Source: Prescottella defluvii (GTDB lineage: Bacteria > Actinomycetota > Actinomycetes > Mycobacteriales > Mycobacteriaceae). From it: a DNA stretch of 64,000 nt. The position numbers and the translations under genes were made by a program. The notes under the pieces are model-generated. The model was not told the origin of the DNA. It saw only the letters and a list, made by a program, of their open reading frames with translations, and did not search any database. Positions 61,263 to 64,000 of this stretch are shown here, in pieces. Location: assembly GCA_029690005.1 (NCBI GenBank), contig CP121458.1:558001-622000 (forward strand), in the 5' to 3' direction. The first letter of the stretch is position 1; each line of letters begins with the position of its first letter.

Positions 61263-61544
61263 CGAGACCTCCGTGTGGTCTGGGATGGGATGTGGCTGTC
61301 AGGTGCGTAGATCTGCGCCGGATGTGCGAGGCCCGGGCTGTGGGCCGCACGTTCTGAGAAGTCGAAACACTCGCGGTGTTGCGAGTCACAGTATCAGTTG
61401 TCCGTGGAGTGTCAATAGAAATTTTATGAATGATCTACGAATGAGTTCAATGTTTGCCTTCATTCGCCCTGATACCGTTGCACCACAGCGCGTATCGATT
61501 TCGGGTGCCGCGCCGCCAGTGCCCAGCGAACAGCGGAAGAGAAG
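61263..61544. promoter_or_regulatory. Divergent promoter region, AT-rich, with MarR-type palindrome
   Basis: 282 bases between the Rieske oxygenase and MarR genes. The stretch 61410-61470 is strikingly AT-rich for this genome (AATAGAAATTTTATGAATGA). CGAATGA (61438-61444) and TCATTCG (61460-61466) form an inverted repeat with a 15-base spacer, a plausible MarR operator covering both promoters. Confidence 0.45.
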
Positions 61545-62196
61545 ATGAGCAGCAGCGAGCCCACGTCGTCCGGACAGCCCGAGTCGCTCGCGCCGGGACG
61601 GCGCTGGCATCTCGCGGAGAACTCCTACGAGGAGGCGCTGACGGCCTTCGAGTTCGCAATCCTCCAGGTGGAGGGCGGATTCCAGCGGTTCGCGACGCAG
61701 GCGATCCGGGTGGCCGCCGATCTCGACCTGGCGTTCAACGAGGTCGTCGCGCTGCACGTCGTGCGCATGCAGGAGCGGTCGAAGGACACCGCCACGATCG
61801 CCCAGCTGACCAACCGCGACGACCTGCCGAACCTCCAGTACAACCTGCGCAAGCTGGTGAGCATGGGGCTACTCGAAAAGACGAAGTCCGGGACGTCGTC
61901 GGTGTTCACCGTCACCGCGAAGGGGCGCGAGATCACCGACAGGTACGCGCAACTGCGGCGACAGACCCTCGTCTCGAACCTTCGAGGAACTGAGCGACAT
62001 CACCACCAAGATGCACCACGCGGTGCGGTCGATGCAGGTCCTCACCGGGCTCTACGAGGCTGCCAGCCGCGAGCTCGCCACCATCAACACCGCGGTGCTG
62101 TTCGAGCCCCTGCCCGACAGCGAACCGGCGTCCGACACCGACCGACCGAAGACCGCCGGCAAGACCCGCTCACGGAGCAAGCGCACGCAGCCCTGA
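61545..62196 (+). CDS. MarR-family regulator of the catabolic operon (frameshifted)
   Basis: About 216 residues. Winged helix: FNEVVALHVVRMQERSKDTATIAQL, LPNLQYNLRKLVSMGLLEK and KSGTSSVFTVTAKGRE. A base is extra in CTTCGAG (61980-61986); as CTCGAG it reads SNLEELSDITTKMHHAV. The basic tail (KTRSRSKRTQP) is unusual. Divergent from the operon, it is probably its repressor, released by an aromatic intermediate. Confidence 0.75.
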
Positions 62197-62208
62197 CGGG
62201 CGGTCCGG

Positions 62209-62946
62209 TCAGGACAGGAACCGCTCGATCGCGTCCCGCACGACCAGCGCCTTCTCGCCGTACACCTCGTGGAGATCGGGGGTCAGCCGCGAGGCGGGAC
62301 CGGAGACGCTGAAGCAGCCGCGCACGGCTCCACCCCGGCCGCGCAGGGCGACCGCGACGGCAGCGATCCCGTCGTGCAGCCCCTGGTCGGTGACCGCGTA
62401 CCCGCGGCGGCGGATCTCCACGATCTCCCGGCGAAGCGCCGCCGGATCGGTCACGGTGTGCTCGGTCAGCGGGGTGAGCTCGGCCGACAGGAACTCCTCG
62501 ACCTGCGCGTCCGGCAGCGACGCGAGGTACGCCTTGCCCGTCGACGCCGCATGCAGGGGCAACCGCGTCCCCAACGGGAGGAAGGCCCGCAGCTGGTGAG
62601 CGCTGTCCAGGCGCTCGATCAGCACCAGCTCGTCTCCGTCCGGAACCGCCAGGTGGACGGTCTCGCCGGTCTCGGCCTGCAGCCGGCTCAGCTCGGGAAG
62701 CGCGACGTCACGCAGGTCGTCGCCGGCCGACATCGCACTGCCCAGGCTGAAGGCCCGGCCGGTGATCACCCATCGTCCCGCGTCGCCCGTCGCGGGGCGC
62801 AGCCAGCCGGCGTCGGCGAGGGTCTTGAGGCACCGCTGAACCGTGCTCTTGGGAACGTCGAGCCGCTTGCTCAGCTCCGACAGCCCGACGGGCTGCGCGG
62901 CCGCGACCTCCTCGAAGACCCGGAGCGCGGTGAGAACACTGTTCAT
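62209..62946 (-). CDS. IclR-family transcriptional regulator
   Basis: 245 residues. N-terminal helix-turn-helix (VGLSELSKRLDVPKSTVQRCLKTL) and an IclR effector domain with HLAVPDGDELVLIERLDS, LHAASTGKAYLAS and GYAVTDQGLHDGIAAVAV. Twelve bases separate its end from the convergent MarR gene. It faces fadD36 across 144 bases and probably controls it, and perhaps itself. Confidence 0.82.
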   Translation of the reverse strand: MNSVLTALRVFEEVAAAQPVGLSELSKRLDVPKSTVQRCLKTLADAGWLRPATGDAGRWVITGRAFSLGSAMSAGDDLRDVALPELSRLQAETGETVHLAVPDGDELVLIERLDSAHQLRAFLPLGTRLPLHAASTGKAYLASLPDAQVEEFLSAELTPLTEHTVTDPAALRREIVEIRRRGYAVTDQGLHDGIAAVAVALRGRGGAVRGCFSVSGPASRLTPDLHEVYGEKALVVRDAIERFLS

Positions 62947-63022
62947 TCAAGACCTTTCACACGCGTCGGTTGACGGCGAGCATCGCGGGCTATACGTTAG
63001 CCGGACCACAATGTAGCACGTC

Positions 63023-63039
63023 GGTCCACAATGCGGACC
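63023..63039. promoter_or_regulatory. Predicted IclR operator
   Basis: GGTCCACAATGCGGACC: 5-base arms GGTCC/GGACC around seven bases. A second CCACAATG copy lies 18 bases upstream. Located midway between iclR and fadD36. Confidence 0.45.
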
Positions 63040-63090
63040 GACCGTGTTCGACACCGTCCGGTAGGGACTTCGAGAAAGGACCCTTCACCG

Positions 63091-64000
63091 ATGACCACCC
63101 TGATGCCTCGACCGCTGCTGACATCGCTCGTCGATCCCGGCACCGGCGGGGAGGATCGCCACGCCGTCCGCGTCGGAGACGAGGCACTCACCAGGTCCGA
63201 ACTGATCGCGGCGGCGGCCGCCGTGGCCGACGAGATCACCGGTGCCACAAGCGTTGCCATCGATGCGACGGCGAGCATCGAGACGGTGGTCGCGGTGACC
63301 GGATGCCTGATGGCGGGCGTGCCGGCGGTCCCGGTGCCACCGGATTCCGGTCCGGCCGAACGGAATCACATCCTGAAGGACTCGGGAGCGCAGCTCTGGC
63401 TCGGCGGTTACCGAGAGGACGTCGCCATCCCCTCCGTCCTGGTCGATGCCCGCGCACGATCGTCATCGACGCACCGCGAGCCCGATCCCGGCTCCGCCGC
63501 GATGATCATGTACACCTCGGGTACGACCGGGGCCCCGAAGGGCGTCGTGCTCTCCCGTTCCGCGGTGGCCGCGGGGCTCGACGGGCTGGCCGAGGCCTGG
63601 GCGTGGAGCCCCGACGACACCCTGGTCCACGGGCTTCCGCTGTTCCACGTGCACGGGCTCATCCTCGGCGTCGTGGGCGCACTCCGACACGGCTCCCCGC
63701 TCGTGCACACGGTTCGACCGACACCGGAATCGTATGCGGCAGCGGGCGGTTCGCTGTACTTCGGCGTCCCCACCGTATGGTCGCGTGTGTGCGCAGACGA
63801 GGCGGCCGCCCGCGCGCTCGGCTCCGCACGGCTGCTCGTCTCGGGCAGCGCTCCCCTGCCGGTGCCCGTCTTCGAGCGCATGGTGGCGCTCACCGGATCG
63901 GCCCCGATCGAACGCTACGGAATGAGCGAGACCATCATCACGCTCAGCACCCGGTTCGACGGCGAGCGCCGACCCGGCTGGGTGGGGCTGCCGCTCCGCG
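63091..64000 (+). CDS. fadD36: Acyl-CoA synthetase FadD36-like, cut by window edge
   Basis: 303 residues visible, intact to the window end. ATG 63091 with AAAGGA upstream. P-loop MYTSGTTGAPKGVVLS, LVHGLPLFHVHGLILG, YFGVPTVWSRV, LLVSGSAPLPVPVFE and YGMSETIITLSTRFDGERRPGWVGLPL match M. tuberculosis FadD36 almost segment by segment. The enzyme group is related to malonyl-CoA synthetase (MatB) and activates short acids. Probably under IclR control. Confidence 0.85.
   Translation, partial: MTTLMPRPLLTSLVDPGTGGEDRHAVRVGDEALTRSELIAAAAAVADEITGATSVAIDATASIETVVAVTGCLMAGVPAVPVPPDSGPAERNHILKDSGAQLWLGGYREDVAIPSVLVDARARSSSTHREPDPGSAAMIMYTSGTTGAPKGVVLSRSAVAAGLDGLAEAWAWSPDDTLVHGLPLFHVHGLILGVVGALRHGSPLVHTVRPTPESYAAAGGSLYFGVPTVWSRVCADEAAARALGSARLLVSGSAPLPVPVFERMVALTGSAPIERYGMSETIITLSTRFDGERRPGWVGLPLR

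Overview
The window looks like chromosome of a high-GC actinobacterium of the order Mycobacteriales, most likely Rhodococcus or a close relative. The basis is strong G/C bias at third codon positions, frequent GTG and TTG starts with four-base stop/start overlaps, orthologues of GabD2, FadD15, FadD36, KstR2 and IpdABC, and a Rhodococcus/Mycobacterium-type microcompartment (RMM, also called the aminoacetone utilisation microcompartment). The species call is inference.

Layout. 1-7.8 kb: a secreted WxL-like/DUF916-like pair, an SDR, an obscure stretch with tiny ORFs, a cytochrome b561/sulfite-oxidase-like molybdoenzyme, a decayed patatin gene and small membrane proteins. 8.0-11.5 kb: an M20 hydrolase with a two-part sodium:solute symporter and a small protein. 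11.8-21.6 kb: a complete RMM locus: GntR regulator, kinase and dehydrogenase for 1-amino-2-propanol read as one fused ORF, two BMC-T, one BMC-H, one BMC-P, an unknown probable cargo or adaptor protein, CoA-acylating aldehyde dehydrogenase, class III PLP enzyme and a divergent permease. Operator-like sites are shared by the gntR promoter and the permease/shell promoter. 21.7-35.2 kb: LuxR regulator, SDR, drug exporter, esterase, GAP-family protein, two-component system, gabD2, a second WxL-like/DUF916-like pair and a FadD19-like ligase. 35.4-40.5 kb: TetR, ABC exporter and a FadD15-like ligase, linked by TGAA-N6-TTCA sites. 40.5-48.9 kb: a KstR2-like regulator and a gene series resembling the ipdABC steroid-ring pathway, with three copies of one operator-like palindrome. 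48.9-52.2 kb: phosphotransferase, DUF5313, RraA and a hydrolase. 52.3-62.2 kb: a tightly packed eight-gene catabolic operon (Rieske oxygenase, ferredoxin reductase, extradiol dioxygenase, amidase, M20 hydrolase, racemase-like protein, C-C hydrolase, flavin monooxygenase) facing a MarR regulator. 62.2-64 kb: IclR regulator and fadD36, cut by the window edge.

How the parts work together. The RMM genes would take up an amino alcohol or aminoacetone source, interconvert aminoacetone and 1-amino-2-propanol, phosphorylate the alcohol, eliminate phosphate and ammonia to propionaldehyde inside the shell, and make propionyl-CoA. The 40-48 kb block looks like a CoA-thioester ring-opening and beta-oxidation module under its own TetR. 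The 52-62 kb operon looks like a meta-cleavage pathway for a nitrogen-containing or amide-linked aromatic compound; its substrate cannot be read from sequence.

Quality caveat. More than 35 conserved genes' reading frames are broken by single-base shifts. Nearly all that I could resolve are a missing base in a G/C run, and four are an extra base inside CTCGAG. I treat these as probable sequencing errors and give each gene its full extent.
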